From positions 3,150,788 through 3,214,787 of the forward strand of contig CM018690.1 of the NCBI GenBank assembly GCA_009363875.1: a DNA stretch of 64,000 nucleotides, given 5' to 3'. Shown piece after piece: positions 52,553 through 63,739 of the stretch. Under the pieces are notes generated by a model. It saw only the letters and a list, made by a program, of their open reading frames with translations, was not told where the DNA came from and searched no databases. Numbering within the stretch: position 1 is the first letter of the stretch; every line of letters starts with the position of its first letter. The DNA is from Mikania micrantha (lineage: Eukaryota; Streptophyta; Magnoliopsida; Asterales; Asteraceae). The position numbers and the translations under genes were made by a program.

Positions 52553-53143
52553 TTAATTAAAGCTTATTAATTTGAGAGAGGCAAGCAAGTGATGGAAGCG
52601 TGCTGTATCGAACGGTTTTGTGAAAAGGTCCGCTAGATTGTCATCAGTGTGGACCTTTTCAAGATGAATCAGTTTTCGTTCGAAACAGTCACGAATGAAG
52701 TGAATCCGGATGTCAATATGTTTAGTTTTGGAGTGTTGTACCGGATTCTTGACGATCTGTAGGGCTGTTTCATTGTCACTATAAATAGGAGAGTCAAGAA
52801 AGTTCAAACCGTAATCGAGGAGTTGTTGTTGCATCCAGATAACCTGAGAGTAGCAACTGGAAGCAGCAACATATTCGGCTTCAGCAGTGGATGTGGATAC
52901 GGTTGTTTGCTTCTTGCATTGCCATGAGACAAGGCGATCTCCCAGGTACTGACACCCACCAGTGGTTGACTTCCTATCCAGGTTACATCCACCAAAGTCA
53001 CTGTCTGAGTATGCAAATAATTGAAACTCAGAGTTCTTTGGGTACCAAAGTCCGAGCTTAGGTTTCCCGACTAGGTATCGAAAGATTCTCTTGACAGCTA
53101 TGAGGTGAGATGCCTTCGGATTTGCCTGATATCTGGCACACTA
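52553..53143 (-). pseudogene. Copia RNase H, 3' part of pol after a premature stop
   Basis: It continues the pol frame directly after the TAG at 53141-53143: CARYQANPKASHLIAVKRIF, AYSDSDFGGCNLDRKSTTGG, STAEAEYVAASSCYSQVIW, SDNETALQIVKNPVQHSKTK and ADLFTKPFDTARFH. These are the standard Copia RNase H blocks with the catalytic D, E and D present. The stop in place of the usual Leu in SVCLCARYQ makes this part inaccessible without readthrough. Confidence 0.85.
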
Positions 53144-56074
53144 ACATACTGAAAACATAATGTCTGGACGACTAGCAGTCAGATACATCAGAGAACCAAT
53201 CATCGAGCGATAGAGGTGTTGATCAACATCTTCACCATCTAAATCCGAAGTTAGAATAGGACGAGCAGCCATGGGAGTGGATGCCGGCTTTGACTCCATC
53301 ATTTTGAACTTGTTCAAAATGTCTGTGACATACTTTCCTTGATGAATCAGCACACCCTTACAATCCTGTTTTACCTGCAGACCCAGAAAGAAGGTCATTT
53401 CTCCCATCGCACTCATCTCAAATTTCTTCTTCATTACCCCTTCAAATTCCTTGCACAACGCTGAGCTGGTGGAGCCAAATATGATGTCATCCACATAGAT
53501 TTGAACGAGAATTAAATCATCCTTATCTTTGCGAACGAACAAAGTCTGATCAATGGCTCCACGGGTATATCCATTTGCAAGTAGATGATCGGTAAGTGTT
53601 GCATACCACGCTCGCGGTGCCTGATGAAGACCATAGAGAGCTTTGTCTAACTTGTAGACGTGGTCAGGGAACTGAGAATCCTCAAACCCAGGAGGCTGGC
53701 AGACATAGATTTCTTCTTTAACCTTCCCATACAGAAATGCAGTCTTCACATCCATCTGATATACAGTGAAGTTCATATATGAAGCATATGCCAAGAAAAT
53801 CCGTATGGCCTCAAGTCTCGCAACCGGTGCAAAGACTTCTTCATAATCTATCCCCTCCTGCTGATAAAATCCTTGAACGACCAGTCTGGCTTTGTTTCTG
53901 ATAATTACACCAGAATCATCTCTCTTGTTTCTGAAAACCCATCTGATTCCTATAGGCAGTTTTCCTTTGGGTAGAGGAACCAGATTCCAAACCTTGAGCT
54001 TCTGAAACTGCATCAGCTCTTCTTGCATTGCCTCAACCCAGCTGGACTCCTTGAGAGCCATTTTGACGTTCTTGGGTTCTACCTGCGAAATAAAACACGA
54101 ATATAAACAAGAATTAATAGGACCTGATTGACTTCGAGTGAGTGTCTCTTCAGGCAACGCGTTCTGAACTGTAATGGATTTGCTTCGAGTAAGAACGCCT
54201 TCTGAGAGAGGTCCAATAATATTCTCCACTGGATGATTCTTGTTTACACTAAGTGTTGGCACTTCTTCTACTGCCAGATTATCTAGCAGGTTGCTGATGT
54301 TGTTGACTTGTTCTTCACTTGAAGAGGAAATGTGGTCAATAGGAGCAGTTTCACTTGCTTCAGCTCCAGGATCTACACAATGTTCCTTAGGAATGCTATC
54401 TGAGAAGAGTGGATTATCAAAGGTCTGGTGGGAAGAGGATGAGGTTTGATCAGTGTCAGGAAGAGGCTGAACCGACTGAGAATTGTCTGGTTCTGATGGA
54501 AGAACTTCATGAATTGGGGTTGGCTGAGCTGGAGGGGCACGATTATACATTCCTGGAGGGTCAAGTGTCAGATGACTAGGATCACAAGGAACATAGTCAA
54601 CCCTGTAGTCCATGTCATCACCCGTGGAAAATTCATCAGCTTGCTCAGATGCTCCTGCATTCTCAGATGTAGTACTGAAGGGCCTAAAAGTGGAGTCATA
54701 CTCAAACAGCCAGTTTGGACCAGAACCGGCATCAGTAGAGTTCATTTCTTGCCAATCAATGTAGTATGATTCCACAATCACCCGAGTCTTCTTGTTATAA
54801 ACTCTGTATGCTGCCTTTTCAGACGAATAACCCACGAAGTAACATTCGTCTGCCTTGTCATCAAACTTGTGATTAGGCTCAGTATGAAGAAGAGTACAAG
54901 GACATCCGAATGACTTGAAATGGCCAACTTTGGGTTTCTGATTGAAGAGAATCTCGTAGGGAGTCTTCTGATGACGCTTGTTTAGTAGAGCTTGATTCTG
55001 AACATAGCAAGCAGTGTTAACTGCTTCGGCCCAAAAGAAAATAGGCAGCTTTGACTCCGACAACATTGTTCGAGCGGCCTCTATAAGTGTTCTGTTTCTT
55101 CTTTCAGCAACTCCATTTTGCTGAGGAGTTCTTGCTGCACTGTATTGTCTGGCAATTCCTTTCTCATCACAGAAATCTATAAGAGTCTGATTTCTGAATT
55201 CAGTACCATTATCAGTTCTGATTACCTTAACCTTCAGATTTCTCTGATTCTCAATTAAGGTTATAAACTTCTTAAGAATCTCTGGAGTCTCATCCTTCTT
55301 GGCCAGAAAGAATACCCAAGTGAATCTGGAGTAGTCATCAGTTACTACCAAACAATATGACTTCTTCCCGATGCTCATAACATTGACTGGTCCGAAGAGA
55401 TCCATGTGAAGAAGTTGTAGAACTGAAGAGATAGAGTTGAACAATTTAGGCTTGTGAGGTCTCTTGTGTTGCTTTCCCTTGGCACAAGCAATACATTTCT
55501 CAATGGTGGAGAAGTCCTTTGAGGGCAAGCCAATAACATGATCTCCCTTGGCTAATCTGTTTAGATTCTTCAGATTTACGTGACCCAGCCTCCGATGCCA
55601 CAACAGACAATCATGCTCCGATGACTTAGAAAACAAGCAAGTGTTCTCTGTAAACGAATCTGAGTTCATGTTGATAATGTATGCATTGTTTATCCTTGGA
55701 GTTCTCATCAGAATCCACTTCTCAGGCACCACAAAACCAGGCTTAAGAATAAGACACTCCTTGTTTGTGAAGTGTGTTGAAAAACTCTTGTCGCAGATCT
55801 GAGAAACACTCAGAAGACTGTGATTGAGCTCTTCAACATAGTACACATCTTCAAAACTGAGAGTTCCATTTGTGACAGTGCCTTTCATGCTTATCCTTCC
55901 TCCCTTGTCTCCAGCAAATGACACATACCCTCCGTTGAATGGTGTAACTTCATGTAACTGAGAAAAATCCCCAGTCATGTGCCGGGAACAGCCGCTGTCT
56001 ACATACCAAACATTTTTGAGCTTGTTTGGCTGTCCCTGCATTTCACACACAATCAATGAGAAACAGGTACCCAA
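53141..56074 (-). pseudogene. Copia pol: protease, integrase, reverse transcriptase
   Basis: The protease is at the start (VWYVDSGCSRHMTGDFSQL). A GAG-pre-integrase block follows (LLWHRRLGHVNLKNLNRLAK). The integrase core has HMDLFGPVNV, RTDNGTEFRNQ and PQQNGVAERRNRTLIEAAR. An acidic Ser/Pro linker follows, then RT (WVEAMQEELMQFQKLKVWNL; YQMDVKTAFLYGKVKEEIY; the YVDDIIFGST active box). The frame ends at a TAG after RPDIMFSVC. It lies in a different frame from gag, overlapping it at 56053-56074, so expression needs a frameshift or the element is damaged there. Confidence 0.9.
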
Positions 56075-56613
56075 ACCATAACAGGTTTAGGCACTTTGGT
56101 AATGGAAGAGACTCTGTCCTTGGGTTTGGGTTTGGGTCTGTTTTTGGGTCTGTCTGAGTTGTACCTAATATGTTTTGTCATGCTTCCACTGCCCTGGTTA
56201 ACTGGTTTTGCCTTATTTTTGAAAATACTTTGTGTTTGCTTATGAAAATTAGATGGAGGTTTGTTGGATTTCTTAGGTCTTTTTGCAGTGGAAGAAGTCT
56301 GAGTCTGTGTCCCCTTCTGAGAGGTTGCCTTAGGCTTGGAGGATGGTAAGGTTCTCACATGTTTATTAACCGGTTTAGCCTTAGGGATGACCTTCTGATT
56401 CTTCCCATAGAAGAATTCAGTAGGTCGGTGCAGACAGTGTCTAGCAATGTGGCCTGGTTTCCCACAAGCATAACAGCAGACCTTTTGGTGAAATTCAATT
56501 GGGTCAAAGGGCTTTACATCACAGTTACTTTGACTAGAGGATGAGTTTGAAGAGATTTGTTCCAATAACCCAGTTGGAATATAAGGTTCACAGTTAGGGT
56601 TCAACTGTGAACT
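56053..56613 (-). pseudogene. Copia gag, third segment with second zinc knuckle
   Basis: Same frame as the two upstream gag segments, after a TAG at 56614-56616. It contains the knuckle CCYACGKPGHIARHC and a long basic Lys/Pro/Ser region ending VWVPVSH. Some SIRE-type elements carry a knuckle here in addition to the main one, which is consistent. Confidence 0.75.
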
Positions 56614-56994
56614 TTCCTATTTGGTAACTGTGGAATGAGCCGGTGCAGTCTGTGTTGTCAAAGGAGAGAAAGTTGATTTTATAGCAAACGTTTCTTGAAA
56701 ATGTTTCAACATATCATTAAGATTAATATCAATTTCATCGAATTTTCCAACAAAATCAGTTTTTGGAACAAAAGATGATTTGCTTGTGGATGTTGAACAA
56801 TCTGTGCTCCTTCCTGCACTTCTTTCTACCTTCTTCTCCTTTAAACCTGCAACACTTAGTTTTTCTGCACAAACCTCAGAATCATTAGTCATAACAGGGT
56901 CAGCTGTGTGCATAACTGGTTTGGTGGGGAAATCGCAAGCACGACTAGAATCCAATTCCAAGTCATCGACAGATGTGTTGATCCTTGGCATACA
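56614..56994 (-). pseudogene. Copia gag, second segment
   Basis: Same frame, between the stops at 56995-56997 and 56614-56616. Acidic and Ser-rich (MPRINTSVDDLELDSS), a linker typical of long Copia gag proteins. It supports one original frame of about 900 codons broken by two stops. Confidence 0.7.
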
Positions 56995-58779
56995 TTAGTA
57001 AATATGGTTAAAGGGTGGTGCACACTCCTTATAACCAAGACCCTTGTTATTTCTCTTGAATTGTATGCTTACCATGTTTTCTAAAACTTTACTTGAATAG
57101 TCAAATTGTTCACATTTTACTGAAGTTTTAGAAAGCTGAGTTTTGACTTGGTCCAACTCTAAAGTGAGTTCATCGATTTTGCGTCGAGCATCTCGATAGT
57201 TGGACTCTTTGTCACTTAAGAGTTCCTTTAGCCTTGCCACATCCCGACCCTCTGCTTCAAGTTTTCTTTTAAAAATTCCTTCATTTTTAAGAAATTCTGA
57301 GTTAAAGTATTTAAGTTTATTTACTTCTTTGATTAATGATTCATTGTGTGACCTGTACTTAAGTACTTTATTTATGCATGAGGTAGAGCAAAGATTTTCA
57401 GTTACCTCCTTCTGCTTGTCGTCCACCTCTGCCATGAATGCATGACTCAAAGTCAGCTCCAATTCCTGTACCTGATCACTCCAGTCATAGGAGTCAGTCT
57501 CCTGAGTCACCAACGCTTTAGATGTGCTAGCGCTTCCTCCCGCAGCTGCCGTCCCGGATTTCTCTTCAGGTTTCTTCTCTCCTTCTTTAGCCACCTTTGG
57601 CTGCTTACATTCTCTGGCAAAGTGACTCGGTTGGTCACAGTTGTAACATCGCAGCTTTGACTTATCAAAACCTAGCTTCTTTCCTGGATTGTTTCCAAAG
57701 CTGTTTCTTCCATAACGCTTGATGAACTTCTTTGCTCTAAACACTGCCATTGCCATCTGCCACGAGATATCCATTTCTTCAACATCAGCTGGATTGATCT
57801 GCTCTAGATTGTCTTGAGTGAGATTGGATGGTGCCAATTCTCCTGCTATGAAAGCATTGTAGCTGTTCATGAATCCTTTAAAGAGCAGCAGATTCTCTTC
57901 ACTTTCTGGATTGACTTTAGGCACTGATCCGGTTTGTCCAGATGATAAGAATGCAGTCTCAAAAGGAATTACATGAGATGAAGAAGGCTGATAATGCTGC
58001 ATCCCTGATGATTGATGATTGATTGCTGACATAAGGGCAGAGTTTTCAGATACAGGAGCAATGCCCATTGAACTGGCATGATTCAGCGCTCTCTGCTTAT
58101 CATCCATATCATATGAGTTGATAATCGAAATCAGCTCACTCAGAGAGGTCTTGTACATATCCTTGGTTCTTTTGATTGTTGTGCAGTTTGAATTCCAAGT
58201 GTAAGGCAATGAGTTTAGCAGTTTCTTGTTTACTTCTCCCTTGGTCATCTCAATTCCAGAACTAGTCATCTCAGTCATCAGATGTGTAAATCGGTTAAGT
58301 TGTGCTTCAAGAGACTCTCCCTTGATATGATTAAACATGTTGAACCTTTGTCTGAGCATGTCCTTCCGACTCTCTCGCATGTCCTCATTTCCTTCAAATC
58401 TTTCAACTAAGGCATTCCAGAGTTCCTTAGCAGTCTTGTGTTCCTTGAATCCGTGAGCAACATCGGTTGACAAAGCCATTGTGATCGAGGCATATGCCTT
58501 TTCATCCTTCTCCATCATGAGTATGTCATTGTCGGTATACAGTTCTGGATCCTTTGGAACGAGAGGACCATTGATTTCACTTTGGTATGAGGGCACAAAG
58601 GGACCCTCTTCAATTGATCTCCAAAGCTTAGGATCGGTATACTTGATGAATGACTGAAATCTGAACTTCCAATCTTGGAAGTTATCTCCTGACACGAGCC
58701 TTGGTGGCTTTGTTCCGGTGCCAATCTCATTGTCCAGATTGAGTAAGTTGGACAAATTTGTCAGATTCTTTGAAGCCAT
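56995..58779 (-). pseudogene. Copia gag, main segment (594 aa)
   Basis: The ATG at 58779 begins MASKNLTNLSNLLNL. Residues about 25-230 are the capsid-like DUF4219/UBN2-type region (LVSGDNFQDWKFRFQSFI; AKELWNALVERFEGNEDMRE; RQRFNMFNHIKGESLEAQLN). A knuckle lies at about 375-390 (CYNCDQPSHFAREC). A coiled coil fills about 465-575. The frame stops at a TAA, after which the same frame continues. Confidence 0.85.
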
Positions 58780-59221
58780 GATGAATCATAAAATTTTCTA
58801 AATCCAGTACACGAATTCCCTGTAGCTCCCTGTAGATATTGCTCAAAGTTAAACAGACAGATCTGTACTCGAAACTCCTTGTAATCGAAAATGTCCCTGT
58901 ACTCGAAAATCTTTCTGTACTCGAAACTTCCTTGTACTCGAAAATGCTCCTGTACTCGAAAGTCTTCCTGTACTCGAAATCCTGTATTCGAACTTCTTTC
59001 TTGTACTCGAAAAGTATTTATACTTCGAATACTCTGACTATACTCGAAATAGTACTACTCGAAAATTTTGAACTTGAAAAATACTTAAGAAAAATTTTAT
59101 AAAAATTTTTCTTAAGAGTTAGAGTTCCAAATTTACACAGCAGCTAGATGGAGTATAGAAGAGCAATAAAGTATAAAACTTGCTTCAAAAAGGCGTTACC
59201 TTGATGATGAAATGAGCACTC
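58780..59221 (-). promoter_or_regulatory. Copia 5' leader with reiterated CGAGTAC motifs
   Basis: Between gag ATG and the primer site, the motif TTTCGAGTACA (GTACTCGAAA on plus) occurs about ten times in 250 bp. It is non-coding; its role is unknown. Confidence 0.7.
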
Positions 59222-59223
59222 AA

Positions 59224-59235
59224 GCTCTGATACCA
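59224..59235 (-). promoter_or_regulatory. Copia primer binding site (initiator tRNA-Met)
   Basis: TGGTATCAGAGC on minus, two bases from the 5' LTR. Confidence 0.9.
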
Positions 59236-59237
59236 CT

Positions 59238-59619
59238 TGTAGGTCCTAAAACTGATCAAGATCCAAGCTTTATGTTTCCAAACATCATCAATCAACTCTA
59301 TAGTGTGCGGAATCCATAATAGAGTTAGAGAAGAAGCAAGATATACAAGAAAGATCAAAACTTTGAATATATTCAGTAAGTATACGAAAATGTGCCTCAA
59401 TACGTCTAGAGAGCACACCTCGAGATTCGTGTTTCCATCTGTACAAAAATACGTCTATTTATACTAGATCTAGCAGTATACGAAGTTCAGGTTCGAGTAT
59501 ACGAACCAGGTTCGTGTACACGAACCTGAGTACACGAAAATCACCAAAAATCTCCAAAATCTGAGTGTTGACTCTTCCGTGTTGACTTTGTCAGTCTTCA
59601 TCGTTGATTGGGCTCTACA
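59238..59619 (-). repeat. 5' LTR of the Copia element
   Basis: 382 bp, flanked on the right by TAAAT (59620-59624), the target duplication. Confidence 0.95.
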
Positions 59620-59624
59620 TAAAT

Positions 59625-60125
59625 TTATATGGCAAATTGGCTATTAGAAAACTACCATCTTTACGGATAAAATATGTTGAAAAGTGCATGATTCTTATGC
59701 ATAACAACCATTATGTGTTATTTTTCCTTATGGGAACCAAGTTTTCTACTTTTTTCCTCATATTATATGTAGCACATTTGTGATTATAGAGGGTAACTCT
59801 AATAAAGTAATGAAGTCTCATGTATTATGGCTATTTCTTCTTACTTACCTTTATCAATGTTGATACGTAATAAACTGGTCCCCACATTAAATATAGAATA
59901 CAGAGGAAAGCCCCAATATGTTGGGATCTATTTTCCCAACAAAGTAATACCAAAAAACCTTCATAGCTAGCTTTGTTTTGATTCTGCAAGATTCTTAGGA
60001 ATAAGGTTGGTGTCCAATGACTTGTAAATTAGAACCTTGAGCAATAAAATATCTTTTATGCACAAAACATAAAAATGAAACTTTCATTGGTCGATTTATA
60101 ATACTGATCATTCAAGGAAAGATAA
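59625..60125. other. Spacer right of the Copia element
   Basis: No gene or clear repeat seen. Confidence 0.45.
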
Positions 60126-60955
60126 TTGATACATAAATTTTGTAGTTATAAACCTGCCTTATGTGTCTCTGATTGCCTTTATCTGTTTCCTCCAAAGCAG
60201 TCACTATATCCAAAAATTAACAAGCTACCACGCAATAGGTTTTGTCTACTAATTATAAAATGCAGACAACCTTTTGGTCTGCTGTTCATTAGGTGCTTAC
60301 AGTTAGGGCAATACCTGTTACCTTGTGGAATTTAAATGGAGGGAGATTAATGCACTATGTGTGATACTTTGCTTGCACCATTCAAGTTCACATAGCAACA
60401 CCTTATCATGATCTTGGTTGATGCCACATACTTTGCAAATTCCTGCTTCCAATGGCATTTTAGGGATTTCTATAAAAGCTAAGATTTCTTCTACCTCCTT
60501 CTCGACCTCTTCTTAAAAGTTTATGTTGATGTTATATTTAGAAAACTTCATTCACAGAGGGGCAGCCTGCATGTTTTCAAAAAAACAAAAAATTACCCTT
60601 GAGGTTATAAGGCCACAAAATGTGAAACTTACCAACAGATGACATGAGTAGCATTAAGAAGTCATCTATAAAGAATAATTACAACAAAGAACTTGTACAA
60701 AGTGATAATAAGATCGCTTACAAACCTCATTAACATAATTCAATATGAAGCTTTGGGTCACCAAACCAGACTCTTGAAATCTTTCCTCATGTAGATCCAC
60801 AGCTACAATTTATGAACAGTTAAAAACAAGGCGAGTTTGCCAACAAAAGGCTGAAACAGAAAGACAAAAGATTTGTATTTTAAGTGCATAACAACTAACC
60901 TCGAAAAAAGCTTCAAGTGAAGCAGCATATGTGCAATGAAGCAATCTGATATTAT
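60126..60955 (-). pseudogene. MBD9-like pseudogene fragment (PHD-finger side)
   Basis: Three minus-strand pieces match MBD9 exons. (1) RLLHCTYAASLEAFFE with a GT donor at about 60901 parallels RLLHNTYFGSPHAFLE in the gene at 84-413. (2) AVDLHEERFQESGLVTQSF lies at about 60720-60800. (3) EEVEKEVEEILAFIEIPKMP, then AGICKVCGINQDHDKVLLC, the start of the PHD finger, lies at about 60380-60515. The PHD then breaks: YHT is followed by a stop and the next Cys/His and the NRYCPNC block lie in other frames. It is therefore a second, decayed copy rather than part of the left-hand gene, since both contain the same exon end. Confidence 0.7.
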
Positions 60956-61076
60956 TAGAAGAGATACTATTATATATCTAATAAATAAATAAGGAGATAT
61001 CATGATGAATAATAAAGATCATTGATTATACATTTACCTACTTTCATGGTATTAGAGTTGTGGTTTTTGATTACCT

Positions 61077-61150
61077 GTAAACCCTAATTGGCAATGCCTC
61101 AGCTGCCACCCTTCTCCATTCTGCCACCACTTTTAACTCATATTCTTGCT
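61077..61150 (-). pseudogene. Exon-like fragment, unidentified
   Basis: The minus-strand frame reads QEYELKVVAEWRRVAAEALP and ends at a GT donor near 61077. Composition and the splice site suggest a former exon, possibly of the same pseudogene, but I cannot name its domain. Confidence 0.35.
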
Positions 61151-61159
61151 TAAACTGAC

Positions 61160-62499
61160 AAATTGCATCCTAGTGACCAACTTGTTCATCTTGGGCCGAA
61201 TCCATTGTCATGCTTTTCAAACATCTGACAAAGAAAAACATCCCACTTTGATGATATTACTATTTCGAATCTTAAAACCCAAATCCGTTGTAGCATATCA
61301 AAATTCTAAGGTGATGTTACCACCAAACTAGAAAACTTCCTCAATTGCTCAACATACTATCAAGCCCTGAAAATCAGCTCTCTAATATCATAAATTAGCG
61401 CCTTGTTATTCGTAGGTTTCTATGAGCACTGCATTCCATGTTCAGTCATCTCCACTACAAGCACAAGGCTCCGCAACACCACCAGCTAACTATCAGACTC
61501 ATCCCTCCCCTATGTTCTCTCCAATACAACCTATTCTTGGCCTCGAATTCAAACTTTATCAACTCCTTACTCCACAACCCTACTCGGCACCATGCCCTTA
61601 TCTCATCATCCCACACCTAAACTAAAACAACCACCATGATCACGGATAATCGTAAACCCTTTAAAACAAACCGTCTTCGTAGCCAAAATAAACCGAATCA
61701 AATTGCGAATTTGGTTTTCGATTCGGTTCTAAAATGTATCCGTATTAAGAGTTTGGTTTTAGGGTCCGGAATTTTTTTGAATTTGGTTATTCGGTGTAAA
61801 CAATAGTTTAAACTGAATTAGTATTTAAATATATTATTATTTTTTTTGAGTGATATATTGTATAACCTAAATCCTAATTAGAGAAGGAAGAAAAAAAAAG
61901 TAATTCTCACCATTCTCACATTCATCACACATATCCTCCAAATCTTCAAATCTCCACTCCAACTTTTCAAGTCTCCAATCGATTTGTAGTTTGCACTCAC
62001 ACTCCATTGGAAGGAAGAAGCGCCAGTCTCTGCGCTTTAGGGCTCCACTGCTTCAGTCTATCACTCGATCTTCACTCCGACCACTTGATTTGCACTCCAG
62101 TGATAAGCGATCTGCACTCTGTTTTCGGTATGGCTTGAACACTATATCTTAGTCACAAGCTCGCAACCTTAATCCTTTCAGTAAGATAGGTGATCTTCAC
62201 TTGGTTTTCGGTTAGCTAGAACTTGATATCTCAGTCGCAACCCTGATCCTTTCACTGGACACAAGGTACTTTCACCTTTCTCACCTGACTCTCTAGAACT
62301 TGATGGTGCTACAGGAAACAATCCGGTTGAAAACGGTTTGATTGAATGTCAGAAACAGGAAACGAATTTAAGTAAATACCGTTATAACTAGTGCAATTTT
62401 ACTGAACCCTGATCATTTCACTGAACCTCGAAGGGATAAAGAGGTTGCTTTCAATGAGACACCTGAATCATGATGCCTGATTAACCGACTATTGGTGCA
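61160..62499. other. Spacer without recognised gene
   Basis: It contains AAACCG-type low-complexity text (61660-61800), imperfect direct repeats of GGTTTTCGGTTAGCTAGAAC / GGTTTTCGGTATGGCTTGAAC (62120-62225), and a fragment of the SINE family on minus near 62429-62465. The 67-codon frame at 61422 has no recognisable features. Confidence 0.45.
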
Positions 62500-63112
62500 T
62501 GTAATGTCCCTAGTTCTGTATTTTGTATGATTTTGATGTATAAAGTTGGTATTAGTAATGAAATCAGCTATTCTATATTGTTCATTAATGTTTATTCAAG
62601 GTTTATATATGTTTGACTTTGACTATTCCTATCATACAGACCCATTCGTGCGAATGATACCTAAGAATGAGTTCATTCGGACAAATGAACACCTAGTGAA
62701 TGACTGAGGCGAACGAATGAGTCATCCGCATGACTCATTCGGTTGATTAAGCTCATTCGGCTGAGCCATTCGCTGAATGAGTGTTTCGCACTACTCATTC
62801 GGCCGAATGAGTACAACTTATATATAGGACTGCAAACAAAATGTTTCAGTAACTTTTCCGAGCCTCCTCTCTCCCTTGAGCATTCCTCTGTCATATTCCT
62901 AGGGTTTTGAGCCACTCTTTATTCTCCAACTTCAATTCTCACCCCGTGGTGTTCGATTTCGATCAAAACGTTGAGTCCTCATCATCGTATTGCCACGGGG
63001 CTTGGTGGTTTCGATTGGAATACCCTTGAATAGTATTCCGCACTATTCAAGGGCCTGTCGAGCAGATTCTTCAAGGAACCGAGTTGTTTTCAAGGGTTTC
63101 TCAGGTCCTACA
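62500..63112 (+). repeat. 5' LTR of the right-edge Copia element
   Basis: Starts TGTAATGTCCC and ends CAGGTCCTACA. It holds a cluster of ATTCGG/CGAATGAG motifs at 62640-62815, including the perfect palindrome CTCATTCGGCCGAATGAG (62794-62811). Confidence 0.8.
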
Positions 63113-63115
63113 AAG

Positions 63116-63127
63116 TGGTATCAGAGC
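63116..63127 (+). promoter_or_regulatory. Primer binding site of the right-edge Copia element
   Basis: TGGTATCAGAGC, three bases after the LTR. Confidence 0.85.
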
Positions 63128-63739
63128 TTTGGCTCTTGATTCTGCTCGATTTTCGATCTAAATCATCTTATTTCAGATTGTTGTTTAGAGATTTTTGAAA
63201 ACCCTGATTTTCTTGCACTTGAAGTTACTGTTTCATTAACAATCAGTGTGTTTTTCTGGTTATTTTGGTAAATCGAGCATTCCTATGGCTTAGTAATGTT
63301 GTCCTAAGGTTCTGTACAAACTTTGGTGGCCAGATTCAATCAAAATCCAAAGTTATCGAGATTTTTGTTGCTGAAAACCCCAGTTTGTGTGAATGACCCG
63401 TTTGACCGAATAGATTTCTTTCGCACAGGGCGAATAGGTTCATTCGGCCGAATAGCTCTCTTTCGGTCCAAAAGCTGATTTGAATAGCAACTCTTTCAGC
63501 TGGTTGACAAGTCATTCGGGTGACAAGTCATTCGGGTGACAGGCCTTTCGGTCAATCCACTTATTCGGTATATTAGTCATTAGGTCGTCTACTTATTCAC
63601 ATCAGACCCCTCATTCGGACTCATCAGTTCATTCGGTTAGTTCTTAGCCATTCGGTTCTCGACATTCGGTTGGTTTACATTCATTCGGCTATCAATCCTG
63701 AAATTTTTCTAAGTGTTGGATAAGTTTATTCTTGACTAA
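63128..63739 (+). other. Leader of the right-edge Copia element with CATTCGG array
   Basis: Non-coding. From 63430 to 63690 the motif (C/T)ATTCGG recurs about a dozen times, including a near-tandem AAGTCATTCGGGTGAC pair at about 63510-63540. Confidence 0.7.

Larger units (their letters stand above)
35823..59619 (-). mobile_element. Large SIRE/Maximus-like Ty1/Copia element with third ORF, interrupted by Tekay-2
   Basis: LTRs of 382 bp lie at 35823-36204 (3') and 59238-59619 (5'), TG...CA, with target duplication TAAAT at 35818-35822 and 59620-59624. Removing Tekay-2 and its duplication leaves about 12.6 kb. The order on minus is primer site, gag, pol (integrase before RT, the Copia order), a 2-kb spacer, then a 1015-residue third ORF ending 22 bp before the 3' LTR. 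A long ORF after pol is characteristic of the SIRE/Maximus clade, although 382-bp LTRs are short for it. Gag and pol carry stops, so it is probably not autonomous. Confidence 0.9.

Noticed and set aside
58839..59102. 87-codon frame with repeated LYSK/VLE units
   Set aside because: It is the translation of the reiterated GTACTCGAAA motif in the Copia leader, antisense to the element.
61422..61625. Possible small secreted or Pro-rich gene
   Set aside because: Short frame without domain, with a second overlapping frame of equal length; no supporting signal.
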